Positions 25,036 through 35,127 of a stretch of DNA of 64,000 bases are shown piece by piece; position 1 is the first letter of the stretch; the number at the start of each line of letters is the position of its first letter. The stretch spans positions 1-64,000 of the forward strand of contig CAKRZO010000019.1 in assembly GCA_934433135.1 (NCBI GenBank), given 5' to 3'. The translations under genes and the position numbers were made by a program. The stretch is from an uncultured Acetatifactor sp. (GTDB lineage: Bacteria > Bacillota > Clostridia > Lachnospirales > Lachnospiraceae). Below the pieces are notes generated by a model. It saw nothing but the letters and a program-made list of their open reading frames with translations. It searched no databases and was not told the DNA's origin.

Positions 25036-28000
25036 TCAAATAACTTCTGTATATATCTTTTCCTGCCTGCTTCGAATTTGCACATTTACAATTCCCATTG
25101 GAAGAAACAGATAAGATTCGGTCCAACCCGGTTTATCCGGGATTCGATCCGTATACCACTCCCGATCGAACTGGTTTCGAGCCGTCTGGGCGCCAAGCCA
25201 TGGAAGATTCTGGAATTCATCATTATCCCAGGCAGCCCCGATCTCCCCTGCCGGTCTGTGCCATGGACCGAGCAGATTTCGAAGGGTTCCGTACAACTTG
25301 ATCTCCAAAACATTTTCTCCTTTTCTTATACCCCGAAGCGACAGTTCATAAGGATGCCACAAAAATTCTCCTTGTAGTTTTCCATTCAGATAAACCTCTG
25401 CTGCACCTGCCAAAACTGCATCGGCAGAAAGAACGCAGTCTCCGGCAAGGGACTCCTCTCCGACATAAAATCGCTTCTCCATGGACATAACTCCGGCGTA
25501 AAAAGGGTACCCGTTTGCGACAATTTCATCTCCACAGCTTTCTTTTTCCCCAGTTATAATAAAATGCGGACACATCCTGATAACAGGCGGAGTACAAGCC
25601 TCTATACAGGAATGTACTGCGAAATTGCCGATAAGGAGTATCTGTTCCAGCTCCGTTCCCGGCAGACTCTGGAACATCTCCACAGCCGGCATGAATCCCC
25701 TCTCCACCGGTGCAAAGAATCTCTGCAGCCGCAATGTATGTACACCTTTCGAGAGAGGTTTAAGCCTGATTGTTTCCCAGGAAGGGTTCCTGTAATAACC
25801 AGTCGGGCAGGAATCTATTACCTGTTCATCCAAGGTAATCCGGCATTCCTTTGCTTTTTCGAGAACAAGAGAAATTTCATCGAGATCAATCTCGCTTTCA
25901 AAACAACTCTCCAATGTAATCTCCCCAAAGTAATGCTCTTTTGTCAAAATACTCTGAATAGCAAGAATCGGATATTCCTCCTCTGACAACTTTTCATTTC
26001 CTTTTGCAAATCGGAACCGCTCCATCAAAAAGACATTGGGATCCAGTCTTGTCAACTTCCAGCGATGAGAAAGCGAAAGGATATGCTCTGATTTTCTGTT
26101 TTGAACGGTATCTCTTTTTTTTCCATCCTTCATCAAATATAATAAAAGCGCTTCTCCTGGGTGAATTTCTACCGGGACAATAGTTCTGCCGTTATCCCGG
26201 ATAGTAAATATATCCTGAAAAGAACCATCCTCCGGAAAAAGACGCTGTGCATGATATGTCCCATCCAAAATCAGTCTTCCTCTATGTGTCATATGCCTAT
26301 CTGTATCTGTAAGAAAGATCAGCCTGTCTTCTCCATCCTTCCTGTACTGAATTTCCACACAGGAACCATCATCGTCCGATTCAAAAATATAGGAACGCTT
26401 CGTCTCGGCAAGCAGTCTTTCCAGTTCCGTATGATCTTTTACAAAATCAGCTCCGGCAAGCAAACTGTAAATAGAATCTGCAGCTTCCTCTCCGTCCATC
26501 TTATCAGGATAATTTCCTAACACAATAACGTTGCCGCCACCGGAAATATAACTTTTAAGAAGCTGCAGCGTGGAATTCCGAATATTCAACATATACGGAA
26601 GAATGACATTTTTGTATGTCATTTTACCGATGCCAAACCCTTCTCTTCCTGCGAATCCCTTTGAAGCAATCGAATCTTCATCACCCAACTCGAAATTTTC
26701 ATGCATCGCAACGAGCGCCCTGAGTGTTTCATTGAACCTGATATCATACCGACGAATCCTGCCGCTGTTGTCACTTCCGCACCGATAAAGGCAGAAAGCA
26801 GAATCCATGGGATGAATCAATACCGTATCCCGAACCGGTTTCCCCTGACGCAAGAACCAGGACTCCCTGGCAACTGCATCCGTCAAGTGATGATAAAGTG
26901 GCCAATAAGGCTGATAATCTTGAATATGCGGAGGATAAAGTCTCTTTCCCCGTCCTCCCAGCGAATAAAAAAGTCCGTGCAATGTTCTATGATTAATTCC
27001 CATTGCCAGGAAATGATCAAAAAGAGTTTTTTGATCTCGCAAATTCAGATTTTCCGTACTTACACCGCAGATTTCACAAAGGATCTTCTCCTGCCCGTTT
27101 TGATGCGCTGCCGAAGCACACTGGATAGGCGTATTGTATGCTGCAAAATGTCTCCAGTGAAAATCCTCTTCATAAGGCGGCCTGATTTCTCCATATTGAA
27201 AATTAAGCGCTGCTTCAAGGAAATCAATTCCAGGAATACTCATATACTGATAACAGGGCATCGTAAAGACTCCCGCACGAATCTGTCCCCACATTGTATC
27301 CTCTGCCATCAAATGTCCGCTGAACATGACTTTTGTTTTTTTACTCCAATCACTGGTACAACGAAAATAACCTTCCTGCATCAGATACAGGACAGTTCTG
27401 TGAAAACGATATCGCAGCTTTTCATCCCCCGGGCCGTCCTCAAACAACAGCCATATCTTTTCTTTGGGAAAAACGTTTCCCCACAAACTTTCAAAGGCCT
27501 GTAAAAAGCCAGGTGTCCATGGCAATAAAACCCGTTCAAAATTAGGTTCATCTACCCAAATTGCAGCAATTGTTTTGCCAAATTCCTCAGTGAATTCTTC
27601 CCACATTTCATCATAACTCTGATGCAGGTAAAATTTCATTGCCTCCGGATTCATCATATCCAGAATATTCTGGGACTTCACTCTGCAATAAGAAACTTTC
27701 CCGTGAGTACAAAATATCTCTCCTTCTTCCTCCCCTTTCGGAAAAGGGCAAATCTGATCTAAGACATATTCCTCCGGCAGATCAAGAACCGCTTCCGGCA
27801 TATAGCCCGCCTGCATAAAAAGAGTCATTCCGAGCCTTTTTGCTTCCTCAACAACACTATGCATCATTCGCTTAAATTCAGGTCCCGGATAGTCTGACTT
27901 TAAGCCAACAAAAGTTCTTACAATCACAGAATGAATTCCCTGTGAATGAATGGAATGAAGCTGGCGAATCAGTTCTGCATCACTAAGCTGATCATTTAAA

Positions 28001-28059
28001 ACCCAAAGATCTGTCTCTCTACAGTCATCCGGCGGAGACAAAAATAGTTCTTTGTTCAT
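25036..28059 (-). CDS. Large GH106-like glycoside hydrolase (putative)
   Basis: About 1007 residues from ATG 28059, with AGAAAGGATCG in front. There is no signal peptide, so it acts in the cytoplasm. The N-terminal half looks like a TIM barrel (NKELFLSPPDD at the start, AAIWVDEPNFERVLLPW as a possible acid/base region, ILCEICGVSTENL as a second acidic strand). QDYQPYWPLYHHLTDAVARE resembles a segment common in large glycosidases with C-terminal jelly-roll domains, often annotated as alpha-L-rhamnosidase-like. The last third is beta-rich. I cannot fix the family or the catalytic residues, so this is a family-level guess. It follows the ROK kinase by 53 bp. Confidence 0.6.
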   Translation of the reverse strand: MNKELFLSPPDDCRETDLWVLNDQLSDAELIRQLHSIHSQGIHSVIVRTFVGLKSDYPGPEFKRMMHSVVEEAKRLGMTLFMQAGYMPEAVLDLPEEYVLDQICPFPKGEEEGEIFCTHGKVSYCRVKSQNILDMMNPEAMKFYLHQSYDEMWEEFTEEFGKTIAAIWVDEPNFERVLLPWTPGFLQAFESLWGNVFPKEKIWLLFEDGPGDEKLRYRFHRTVLYLMQEGYFRCTSDWSKKTKVMFSGHLMAEDTMWGQIRAGVFTMPCYQYMSIPGIDFLEAALNFQYGEIRPPYEEDFHWRHFAAYNTPIQCASAAHQNGQEKILCEICGVSTENLNLRDQKTLFDHFLAMGINHRTLHGLFYSLGGRGKRLYPPHIQDYQPYWPLYHHLTDAVARESWFLRQGKPVRDTVLIHPMDSAFCLYRCGSDNSGRIRRYDIRFNETLRALVAMHENFELGDEDSIASKGFAGREGFGIGKMTYKNVILPYMLNIRNSTLQLLKSYISGGGNVIVLGNYPDKMDGEEAADSIYSLLAGADFVKDHTELERLLAETKRSYIFESDDDGSCVEIQYRKDGEDRLIFLTDTDRHMTHRGRLILDGTYHAQRLFPEDGSFQDIFTIRDNGRTIVPVEIHPGEALLLYLMKDGKKRDTVQNRKSEHILSLSHRWKLTRLDPNVFLMERFRFAKGNEKLSEEEYPILAIQSILTKEHYFGEITLESCFESEIDLDEISLVLEKAKECRITLDEQVIDSCPTGYYRNPSWETIRLKPLSKGVHTLRLQRFFAPVERGFMPAVEMFQSLPGTELEQILLIGNFAVHSCIEACTPPVIRMCPHFIITGEKESCGDEIVANGYPFYAGVMSMEKRFYVGEESLAGDCVLSADAVLAGAAEVYLNGKLQGEFLWHPYELSLRGIRKGENVLEIKLYGTLRNLLGPWHRPAGEIGAAWDNDEFQNLPWLGAQTARNQFDREWYTDRIPDKPGWTESYLFLPMGIVNVQIRSRQEKIYTEVI

Positions 28060-28112
28060 AATTTTACGATCCTTTCTGAAAATAAAATCCTCCCCCCAAA
28101 AGCAAACCATTC

Positions 28113-29018
28113 TTAATAATCATTTTTTTCTCCATTCTCGGGAAGAAAAGCTGCCCCCAGCGCTCCTGCATCGTTCTCAAGACATGATATTCTGACAGGA
28201 ATCCCTGGTCGAAGCACTTTTGTCATTTCTTTCATAATCTGTTTGCCTTGAGCCGTGATTCCGCCGGAAAGAATAATCTTTTCCGGCGAAAAAATTTCAT
28301 CCAAATTTTCCAGTCCGACTGCAAGACAACGTATATAATAGGCGAAAACTGTCCGAGCAACCGGACAGTTTTCTTTTAATGCGCGGAAAAAAAGCTGTCC
28401 GCTCATTGCTTTGCCGTCATCTCGCCTGTTTTCCAGGCTATATTTGCAGAGCAAACTTTCCGGGAATCGTTTTACCGCCTTTTCTGCATAACCCAAGAGG
28501 GCAGAGACTGAAGCAATTTCCTCCCATTTTTTTCCTCTCCGAACTGTCATCATACCGAATTCTCCGGCACACCCTCTTCCGGAATAAACCTGTCCATTTA
28601 TGATGATACACCCACCGATTCCGGTTCCCAGTGTAACAAGCAGGAAATTGCGCAGTCCTTCCGGATTTCCGAAAAGCAGTTCTCCTGTTCCTGCACAATC
28701 CGCATCATTTGCAATCCGAAACGGACAATGGATTTTCCGTCCCAGATATTCTTCTACCGGATATTTGTTAAACGGCAGATTATTCGTAGAAACAATCCCT
28801 TCTATTACACTTCCCGGAAATCCGATACCACAAAAGGTAATTGCATATTTCTCAGAAATCTGATGATACTGCTTTACAAGACCGGAGAGGATTCCTTCTG
28901 CAGTTTCAGGCGTTGGAAACCTGTCTCTGAAAACAATCTGATTTCCATCCAGCACCAACGCCTTGGTTTCTGTTCCTCCGATATCAATTCCCAACCGTAA
29001 CTGCTTATTCTGTCTCAT
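28113..29018 (-). CDS. ROK-family sugar kinase
   Basis: About 301 residues from ATG 29018, seven bases after the binding-protein stop. The ATP-binding motif GIDIGGTETKALVL is near residue 8, and ANDADCAGTGELLFG holds the catalytic aspartate. LVTLGTGIGGCIIING and GRGCAGEFGMMTV follow. The usual zinc motif CxCGxxGCxE is absent: at that place the sequence reads RRGKKWEEIASVSALL. This points to a zinc-free ROK subtype. It would phosphorylate a hexose released by the neighbouring glycosidases. It is not a repressor, because there is no helix-turn-helix. Confidence 0.87.
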   Translation of the reverse strand: MRQNKQLRLGIDIGGTETKALVLDGNQIVFRDRFPTPETAEGILSGLVKQYHQISEKYAITFCGIGFPGSVIEGIVSTNNLPFNKYPVEEYLGRKIHCPFRIANDADCAGTGELLFGNPEGLRNFLLVTLGTGIGGCIIINGQVYSGRGCAGEFGMMTVRRGKKWEEIASVSALLGYAEKAVKRFPESLLCKYSLENRRDDGKAMSGQLFFRALKENCPVARTVFAYYIRCLAVGLENLDEIFSPEKIILSGGITAQGKQIMKEMTKVLRPGIPVRISCLENDAGALGAAFLPENGEKNDY

Positions 29019-29025
29019 ATGCTTC

Positions 29026-30564
29026 TTATTTTTCAGCCATAAACTTTGAAAATTGCTTCTGGTACTCGGCAATATAAGTATCCAGTCCGGCATCCTTTAA
29101 ATCTTTTAAGACATCTCCAAAATCGGTGTCATAATCCAGAATACCGATTTCAAAGGGTCTTACCTTTTCCTGAACAATTGCACTTAAAAGCGCAACCTCC
29201 GTGGAAACAGACGAAGTATCAAAGTTAAAGCCGATTGTCTTGCTGTAGATTGCTCCATCATCGAATGCAACATATTCGGCAATATCCTTCGGGTCATACT
29301 GTGTTTCCGGGTACACGGTATACATCGGAGTCTCATGCTGCCAGCTATACAGGAAATCTTCTGTAATCAATTTGGTGGGAACTCCGTTTTCATTATATTC
29401 CCAGTCGGTTCCCTCTACACCATACAGGCAGAAAAGATAGTTGTCTTTTGTGGCATATAACCAGTTGAAAAACTTATAGAAGGTCTCTTCTTTTCCGGCC
29501 TCTGCTGCTCCTGCTGACAGAGCCCATCCCCAATCATAATCATTCAGCATCAGATTTTTGTGGCTCTTGATTTTTAAGTATCTGACATCAGCACCTTCCA
29601 CACCTGCAAGTTCATGATCGTAGATATTAACGGAACTGCCGTAACGGGTCAATGCATTTCCGGTGCTCCACTGAGTGTCTGCATAAGAATTGTCAAGATA
29701 ATCCGAAGTAATCCATCCTCTTTCATATAAATCATGTCTGAGTCTGCAGTACTTTGCAAAATACTCAGACTCATACCAGTTGATGATTTCATCACTGTCC
29801 GGTTTTGATTCGTTTACCTTAGCAGCGCGCAACGTATTATCCACATCCCAAATGATCTCTTTTCCTCCCCATTCTTCCGCAAGCGCCTTGTAAAGCGGCC
29901 CGCTTCCGATCGTCATGTTCGGGAACTTTTCAAAAACAACCTCACAGGCCTTCAAAAAGTCCGAATAATTTTTGATCTGGGTGTAGTCCCAACCAACAGC
30001 CTTCAAAATATCGTTACGAATCAACATATTATCCTGAGGTGCACTGAAGGGTCTGGAACCTACCGGAAGAACGTAAATTTTTCCATCGGATTTGACACAG
30101 TCCAAGCTCAGGCCATTTCTTGCCTTTAATACATTTTCTGCTTCGGCTCTCAGCTTTTCCTCATCAAGAGGTGCTATCAGTCCCTGGGTGACCCATTCCG
30201 GTTTTTCCGACAGAATACACATAAAAGCGACTTCTTCTCCCGAAGCTAACATCGTAGCCAGCTGATCATAACTGCCCCAGGGAATAATTTCCACCGAAAT
30301 ATCAATATTCAGTTCAGACATTACTTTGTCGTGAAAATCTCCTTTAAAGAAAGACGTGTTGCGTTCTCCCTGATCGCCATACATAATCAACCGCAAAGCA
30401 ACAGGATCCTCTTTTTTTGTGTTCTCTTCTTTGGTATTTTCTCTGTTTATTGTCGTATCTTTGGTGCCATCCTTTGCACCACAGCCCGCCAGTAAAACAA
30501 ATACCATGCACAGTCCCAGAATTACTGCCAATACTTTTTGTTTCTTTGTGTTTTTTTTCTTCAT
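29026..30564 (-). CDS. Extracellular sugar-binding lipoprotein, LplA-like
   Basis: About 512 residues from ATG 30564, with AGAAAGGAAGAAAAAA in front. The N-terminus has many lysines, then VLAVILGLCMVFVLLAGCGA with the lipobox LAGC, then a Thr/Lys/Glu linker. The domain start VALRLIMYGDQGERNTSF fits the LplA-like family-1 group. It supplies the two permeases encoded directly upstream; here the order is permeases first, binding protein third. Followed seven bases later by the ROK kinase. Confidence 0.9.
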   Translation of the reverse strand: MKKKNTKKQKVLAVILGLCMVFVLLAGCGAKDGTKDTTINRENTKEENTKKEDPVALRLIMYGDQGERNTSFFKGDFHDKVMSELNIDISVEIIPWGSYDQLATMLASGEEVAFMCILSEKPEWVTQGLIAPLDEEKLRAEAENVLKARNGLSLDCVKSDGKIYVLPVGSRPFSAPQDNMLIRNDILKAVGWDYTQIKNYSDFLKACEVVFEKFPNMTIGSGPLYKALAEEWGGKEIIWDVDNTLRAAKVNESKPDSDEIINWYESEYFAKYCRLRHDLYERGWITSDYLDNSYADTQWSTGNALTRYGSSVNIYDHELAGVEGADVRYLKIKSHKNLMLNDYDWGWALSAGAAEAGKEETFYKFFNWLYATKDNYLFCLYGVEGTDWEYNENGVPTKLITEDFLYSWQHETPMYTVYPETQYDPKDIAEYVAFDDGAIYSKTIGFNFDTSSVSTEVALLSAIVQEKVRPFEIGILDYDTDFGDVLKDLKDAGLDTYIAEYQKQFSKFMAEK

Positions 30565-30624
30565 TTTTTTCTTCCTTTCTTTGCTTTTTATTTTTTTATT
30601 CATTAAAGCCGTAATTTTCGGGGT

Positions 30625-31536
30625 TCAACCCTTGATGCCTCCCATGTTAATGCCTTTTACAAAGTACTTCAAAGCAAACGGGTACAGAACTCCAATTGGC
30701 AAAATGGAGATTACCGCAATTGCCATCTTAGCTGTTTCAGACGGTATTTTTACATGGGTAAGAACAGATGCCGTGTTGGAGCTGCTTAACAACGCCATCG
30801 TATTAGTCAGCATGTTATACAACAACTTAGGTAATGTCTGATAAGTGCTGTCCGTAATCAACCACTGCGGCAGATAAAAATCATTCCAGAAGGTGAGAAT
30901 GCTGAATAATGCAATGGTTACAATTCCGGCACGAGCCAACGGAATTGCAATCCGGAAAAAAATCTGTGCATCGGATGCACCGTCCAGCTTTGCGGCTTCC
31001 GTCATTTCATCCGGGACCTGCCGAAAACTCCCCCTTACAATAAACATGTTCCAGACGCTCATTCCATAAGGCACAAATAGAGCAAAATAATTGTTTTTCA
31101 GCCCATAGGTCTGTGTACAAAGTATATACCACGGAAGCATTCCCCCGGAACATATCGTCGTAAACCATGCCAGAAATGATAGTATTCTTGTATAACGGAA
31201 AACTTCCTTTTTCTGTGTTACCGCATAAGCAAAGGTAGTTACCACAATTACCGAAAACAATGTTCCGAGCGTTGTTACCAGAATTGAGTTAAAAATAGCC
31301 GACAAAAGCATTCTCCCCTTGTTGGATACCAAAAAAGAATAGGTATCCAAACTGATTCCTGGCGGGAATAGAGAATATCCTCTCTCCTGTATTACCTTCT
31401 CAGGCGTAAGAGATGCTGATAACACCAGCAGAAGCGGTAAAATACATAACAATGCCATCAACAACATGATTAACCAGCAGACAATACTTTCCTTTTTCCG
31501 GAAAGAATGTATTTTTTTTCGAAAATCAGTCACCAT
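30625..31536 (-). CDS. Carbohydrate ABC transporter permease, LplC-like
   Basis: About 303 residues from ATG 31536 (AGGAAAAAGAT in front). Six helices, EAA loop EMTEAAKLDGASDAQIF, and the typical end ALKYFVKGINMGGIKG. Gaps of 55 and 60 bp to its neighbours show co-transcription. It forms the channel with the LplB-like permease for the cargo of this third importer. Confidence 0.93.
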   Translation of the reverse strand: MVTDFRKKIHSFRKKESIVCWLIMLLMALLCILPLLLVLSASLTPEKVIQERGYSLFPPGISLDTYSFLVSNKGRMLLSAIFNSILVTTLGTLFSVIVVTTFAYAVTQKKEVFRYTRILSFLAWFTTICSGGMLPWYILCTQTYGLKNNYFALFVPYGMSVWNMFIVRGSFRQVPDEMTEAAKLDGASDAQIFFRIAIPLARAGIVTIALFSILTFWNDFYLPQWLITDSTYQTLPKLLYNMLTNTMALLSSSNTASVLTHVKIPSETAKMAIAVISILPIGVLYPFALKYFVKGINMGGIKG

Positions 31537-31591
31537 ATCTTTTTCCTGTACCCTCCCTTGTCTGTAAACCAAAATCTGCAGTCATCCCTTC

Positions 31592-32488
31592 TTAAAACAG
31601 TGCGTAATCCGGGTCAACTTTCTTTGCAACTATATTAGCAGCCAGAGTCACAATACAACCAAACAGGGATTGATATAAACTGATTGCAGAGGACATACCG
31701 AACTGCCCGTTTTGGGTTGTGGTACGATATACAAAAGTCGTTACGGTATCTGTTGTTGCCATCAGCATAGGGTTCATTTTTGTCATTCCCATGATTTGCT
31801 CCAGGCTCCCCCCCAGAATTCCGCCGATGTTCAGCAGGAAAAGCAGGATAATGGTTGGTTTTAGAAGTGGTATCGTAATATGTATAATCTGCTGAAAACG
31901 TCCCGCTCCGTCTATAGAAGCCGATTCATAAAGGCACTGGTCAATTCCTGTCAATGTTGCATAATACACAATACTTCCGTAACCAAAATTCTTCCAAAGA
32001 GAAGCAATAATGAGAATAGCCCACCAATACTTTGGCTGCACATACCAGTCAATCGGCGTCCCCCCAAAAGAACGGATTACTCGATTCAATATTCCTGTCT
32101 GATTGGACAGAAAAGTTTCTGCTAACGCACCGACCACAATCCAGGAAAGAAAATATGGGAATAAAATGGATGTTTGTGCAGCTTTCCGATATTTTTCATT
32201 TCTGATCTCTCCAAGGATACAGGCAATTGTTACATTCAAAACAATCCCCAAAAGCATACTTCCCAGATTGATAATCAGCGTATTTCTGGTAGCGCGAAAT
32301 GCAAGTTTGATATTTCGGAAAAAAAACTCAAAATTCTTAAATCCGACAAACCTGCTGCCGAACAATCCTCCCTGAAATGTATAATCCTCAAAAGCCACAT
32401 AGGCGCCTGCCATAGGAATATAACAAAACAAGATAAGTATGATCATTCCCGGAATCGGGAGAAGATAAAAAAATAAATTTTTTTTCAC
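31592..32488 (-). CDS. Carbohydrate ABC transporter permease, LplB-like
   Basis: About 298 residues. I choose the GTG at 32488 because AGAAAGGAAAGTAACT precedes it; the upstream TTG at 32533 has only weak support. The first helix is FYLLPIPGMIILILFCYIP, the EAA loop is CLYESASIDGAGRFQQI (with Ser where Ala is usual), and the end reads VAKKVDPDYALF. It lies 72 bp after the GH42-like gene. Confidence 0.9.
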   Translation of the reverse strand: MKKNLFFYLLPIPGMIILILFCYIPMAGAYVAFEDYTFQGGLFGSRFVGFKNFEFFFRNIKLAFRATRNTLIINLGSMLLGIVLNVTIACILGEIRNEKYRKAAQTSILFPYFLSWIVVGALAETFLSNQTGILNRVIRSFGGTPIDWYVQPKYWWAILIIASLWKNFGYGSIVYYATLTGIDQCLYESASIDGAGRFQQIIHITIPLLKPTIILLFLLNIGGILGGSLEQIMGMTKMNPMLMATTDTVTTFVYRTTTQNGQFGMSSAISLYQSLFGCIVTLAANIVAKKVDPDYALF

Positions 32489-32560
32489 AGTTACTTTCCT
32501 TTCTGCCGGCCAATGCTCCTTTAACTTCCTCAAGCCTTGACTATATGTTGTAAAACGGCA

Positions 32561-34795
32561 TTACTGTTGATTTAATTCAAAAGTTCTGGTGGTTCCGTAT
32601 TTCATAAAAAAGGAGAAGGAAAACTCATCTTTTGCATAAAACCGATCCTCATAAACCTCTCTTGCGCTACCTCTGTAAGGCAGGCTGATGGTAACAGTTC
32701 CCGTTCTGGAAGCGTGCACTGTCAGGTAGTTTTTACTTACATAAACCACATTCCCGTTTTCTTCCCAGATATGACAACCCGCCATTCTGGCAATTTCCCG
32801 AAGAATCTCTGCATTTAACAGCTTGGCTCCATAATAAACCGCCAAAAAGTCCTCGCCGTTCTTCAGTGCAACAGCAGGTGTTCCACTGGCGCAAAATCTG
32901 GCTAATACATCAGCATCCGGATCGTCTGCGTACAGAACCGGATACAAAACCTGCGGATAGCAATGCCTTTGTACATCATACTCATCATTATTTTTCAATG
33001 TTTCCCGGAGAATGCCATAGATTGTTCCCTCTTCTATTTTGCTACCGAAAAAAGGCACATTTTCCTCAAAAATAAACTTCGGACTGTCAGCCTCCATCCG
33101 TGCACTCACTCTGATTCCGGTCAGTTCTTCTATATAAGCTGTATCCAACGGTCTTTTTCGATCCGGGTTCATTAATCCTGCCCCATACATAAATACCGCC
33201 ACAGCATGATTCTTTTTAAGTTTCCTGCGGATACTCTCCCTTTCCGCATCTGTGAGATAACAAGTATTGCAGAAAATATACAGTTTGTAATCCGGCATCC
33301 GTGGATCGGAAAGATCGTTATGGTAATATTGATCAATTCCTGCTCCTACACGAGCTATTTCATAAGCCCGGAACATCTCCACTTCATCTCTGGTTGTCTG
33401 AAGAGAAGCAAGGCAGACTGTTTCCTCATCGTAAATCATCGCAATTTCATTGCACTTTTTTCGCGTCTTCATATACGCCTGCATCATAATATCCTGCTGT
33501 CTTTTTAAGAGTGCATAAATTTCAGGTCCTTTAAAACGTTTACCGCCGGCATGCTGATCAAACCACCAGGCCTGCAAATCCTCCGACAAATTTCTTCCGA
33601 AATCTCGCTTCATAACCTCCAATGTATTTTCCAGCGTGTACATCCCGGTTGTTTCACGGAAGTAAGCATTTTCGGCATGCGTACAGGTATCTTCTTCCAC
33701 AACAAATATCGTATTGCGCAACCGGAAGGAATCCGCCATTTCACGCTGTCCCGTAAACCCTCCCGGCTGGCGATTTTCATAAACTCCGGGATTCGCCAAA
33801 AGGTCGATTTTTCCGGAATCCAGGATTCTCAGCACACCGCTGACATTGGAACAGCTTAAGAACTCATTCCATCCCCATGCGCCGTAAAATGAGCCGGTCA
33901 GCAAATCAGGATAATATTTCTTAACCAGGCTGCCGAAATAGATAATACTATCTGCTGTTCCTAAGTGCCACGCCCTGTAAAAATCAAAAGCATGACTGCC
34001 ATGGTTCAAATCCAGAAAAGTACCGTAATTCGTGCCGTTTGAAGGCGGTTTCGGTTTTTCTTCCATAATTCCCGGCATTTTGGGATGTCCGATGATTCGA
34101 TCCGTCTCTGCAAAAAAGCGTTCCGAAAGAGAGGGAATTTCCGTACTCTTTTGTCCAGGTCCATACTTTTCGTCCATATACTTTCTGAACTGCTTTGCAA
34201 ATGCCGGTGAAAAATCTGCTGTAAGCTGCTTCTCATAATCCTCTGTCGGATTCATATAATACCATTCAGAGGTTCCGCCAGCAGCAAAGAAGATACCGAC
34301 AATGTGATCAGACACGATAGTCTTCTGTAGTGCATCCACTGTTTTAATAAGGTACTCACCAGCTGTTTCTCTCCACTTTTCCGAGCACAATGAATACATC
34401 CCCGGCAAATCGATCTCAACGGTTTCTGTTACACAATACGCTCTTCTTACGCTCCCATCGCTGAAACGAACTATTTCATCCGGATGTTCAAGAAGCCACT
34501 CCTTTGTCGGATGTAAGCCGATTCGCAGAAAAAACCATGCATTGGGAACCACCTCCAGAATCTGCCTTGTTTCATATAGAATATGGGAAACAGCCTCTGT
34601 ATCTGTCCAAAGAGAATCACAGATTATAAAAAAGATCCGGATTCCTGCTTCCCCAAGCGCTTGATAATGTTTCTGATCAACGATGATCTTTTCCCGAAAA
34701 CGGGAAACAATCGTCATCATCATCGGGGGATAAATCTCTCCGTTAATCGATATTGCCGGATACCCGTTGTATTCTTTTATCTCAGCCTTTGTCAT
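32561..34795 (-). CDS. GH42-like intracellular glycosidase (putative)
   Basis: A 744-residue protein without signal peptide and with start ATG 34795 behind GAGGATTAGGG. The first half looks like a TIM barrel: ALGEAGIRIFFIICDSLW early, GIFFAAGGTSEWYYMN as a candidate acid/base glutamate, and TIFVVEEDTCTHAEN as a candidate nucleophile region. The middle (DYKLYIFCNTCYLTDAERE and AVAVFMYGAGLMN) resembles the trimerisation domain of GH42-type enzymes. It is the first gene of the third operon, immediately before the permeases. The substrate is unknown, and the family assignment is by overall pattern only. Confidence 0.6.
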   Translation of the reverse strand: MTKAEIKEYNGYPAISINGEIYPPMMMTIVSRFREKIIVDQKHYQALGEAGIRIFFIICDSLWTDTEAVSHILYETRQILEVVPNAWFFLRIGLHPTKEWLLEHPDEIVRFSDGSVRRAYCVTETVEIDLPGMYSLCSEKWRETAGEYLIKTVDALQKTIVSDHIVGIFFAAGGTSEWYYMNPTEDYEKQLTADFSPAFAKQFRKYMDEKYGPGQKSTEIPSLSERFFAETDRIIGHPKMPGIMEEKPKPPSNGTNYGTFLDLNHGSHAFDFYRAWHLGTADSIIYFGSLVKKYYPDLLTGSFYGAWGWNEFLSCSNVSGVLRILDSGKIDLLANPGVYENRQPGGFTGQREMADSFRLRNTIFVVEEDTCTHAENAYFRETTGMYTLENTLEVMKRDFGRNLSEDLQAWWFDQHAGGKRFKGPEIYALLKRQQDIMMQAYMKTRKKCNEIAMIYDEETVCLASLQTTRDEVEMFRAYEIARVGAGIDQYYHNDLSDPRMPDYKLYIFCNTCYLTDAERESIRRKLKKNHAVAVFMYGAGLMNPDRKRPLDTAYIEELTGIRVSARMEADSPKFIFEENVPFFGSKIEEGTIYGILRETLKNNDEYDVQRHCYPQVLYPVLYADDPDADVLARFCASGTPAVALKNGEDFLAVYYGAKLLNAEILREIARMAGCHIWEENGNVVYVSKNYLTVHASRTGTVTISLPYRGSAREVYEDRFYAKDEFSFSFFMKYGTTRTFELNQQ

Positions 34796-34869
34796 CCCTA
34801 ATCCTCATTTTCTGCTTTATCATGCGGGCAATTTTTCAGGCCGCATATTATCTGCTTTCTTCTGTTTAT

Positions 34870-34899
34870 ATTATAAAGTTTTTGGAATATTTTTTTCAA
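34870..34899 (-). promoter_or_regulatory. Promoter of the third transport operon
   Basis: Minus-strand TTGAAA (34894-34899) and TATAAT (34870-34875) with an 18-bp spacer, about 75 bp before the GH42-like start. Confidence 0.65.
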
Positions 34900-35066
34900 G
34901 CTTCGTTTTCTGCCGGTAAGAATCATTTCCTGTTATCTTTTTATTCCTGCCATCTTTCTGAAACAACACTTTCCATGCTGTAAAACATCATAAAGGTTCC
35001 TTTTCTGCCAAAACAGATAGAATCCTGCTAAATCCGTGGAAAACGCATTTTATCTATAGGAACCTG

Positions 35067-35095
35067 TTGAATTCGAAAGATTGCTGTGCTAAAAT
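35067..35095 (+). promoter_or_regulatory. Promoter of the three-gene signalling operon
   Basis: TTGAAT (35067-35072) and TAAAAT (35090-35095) are 17 bp apart, 33 bp before the first start at 35128. Confidence 0.65.
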
Positions 35096-35127
35096 GGATC
35101 TTACAGAAGCTTCGGAACAGGAGAATT

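Larger units (their letters stand above)
34796..35127. other. Divergent control region of the third sugar locus
   Basis: No gene is seen in this 332-bp stretch. It holds a promoter for each direction, a small hairpin ATGCGG/CCGCAT in the minus-strand leader (about 34823-34847), and an inverted pair AGGTTCC (34994-35000) and GGAACCT (35059-35065) that ends next to the plus-strand -35 box and could be an operator. Confidence 0.6.
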
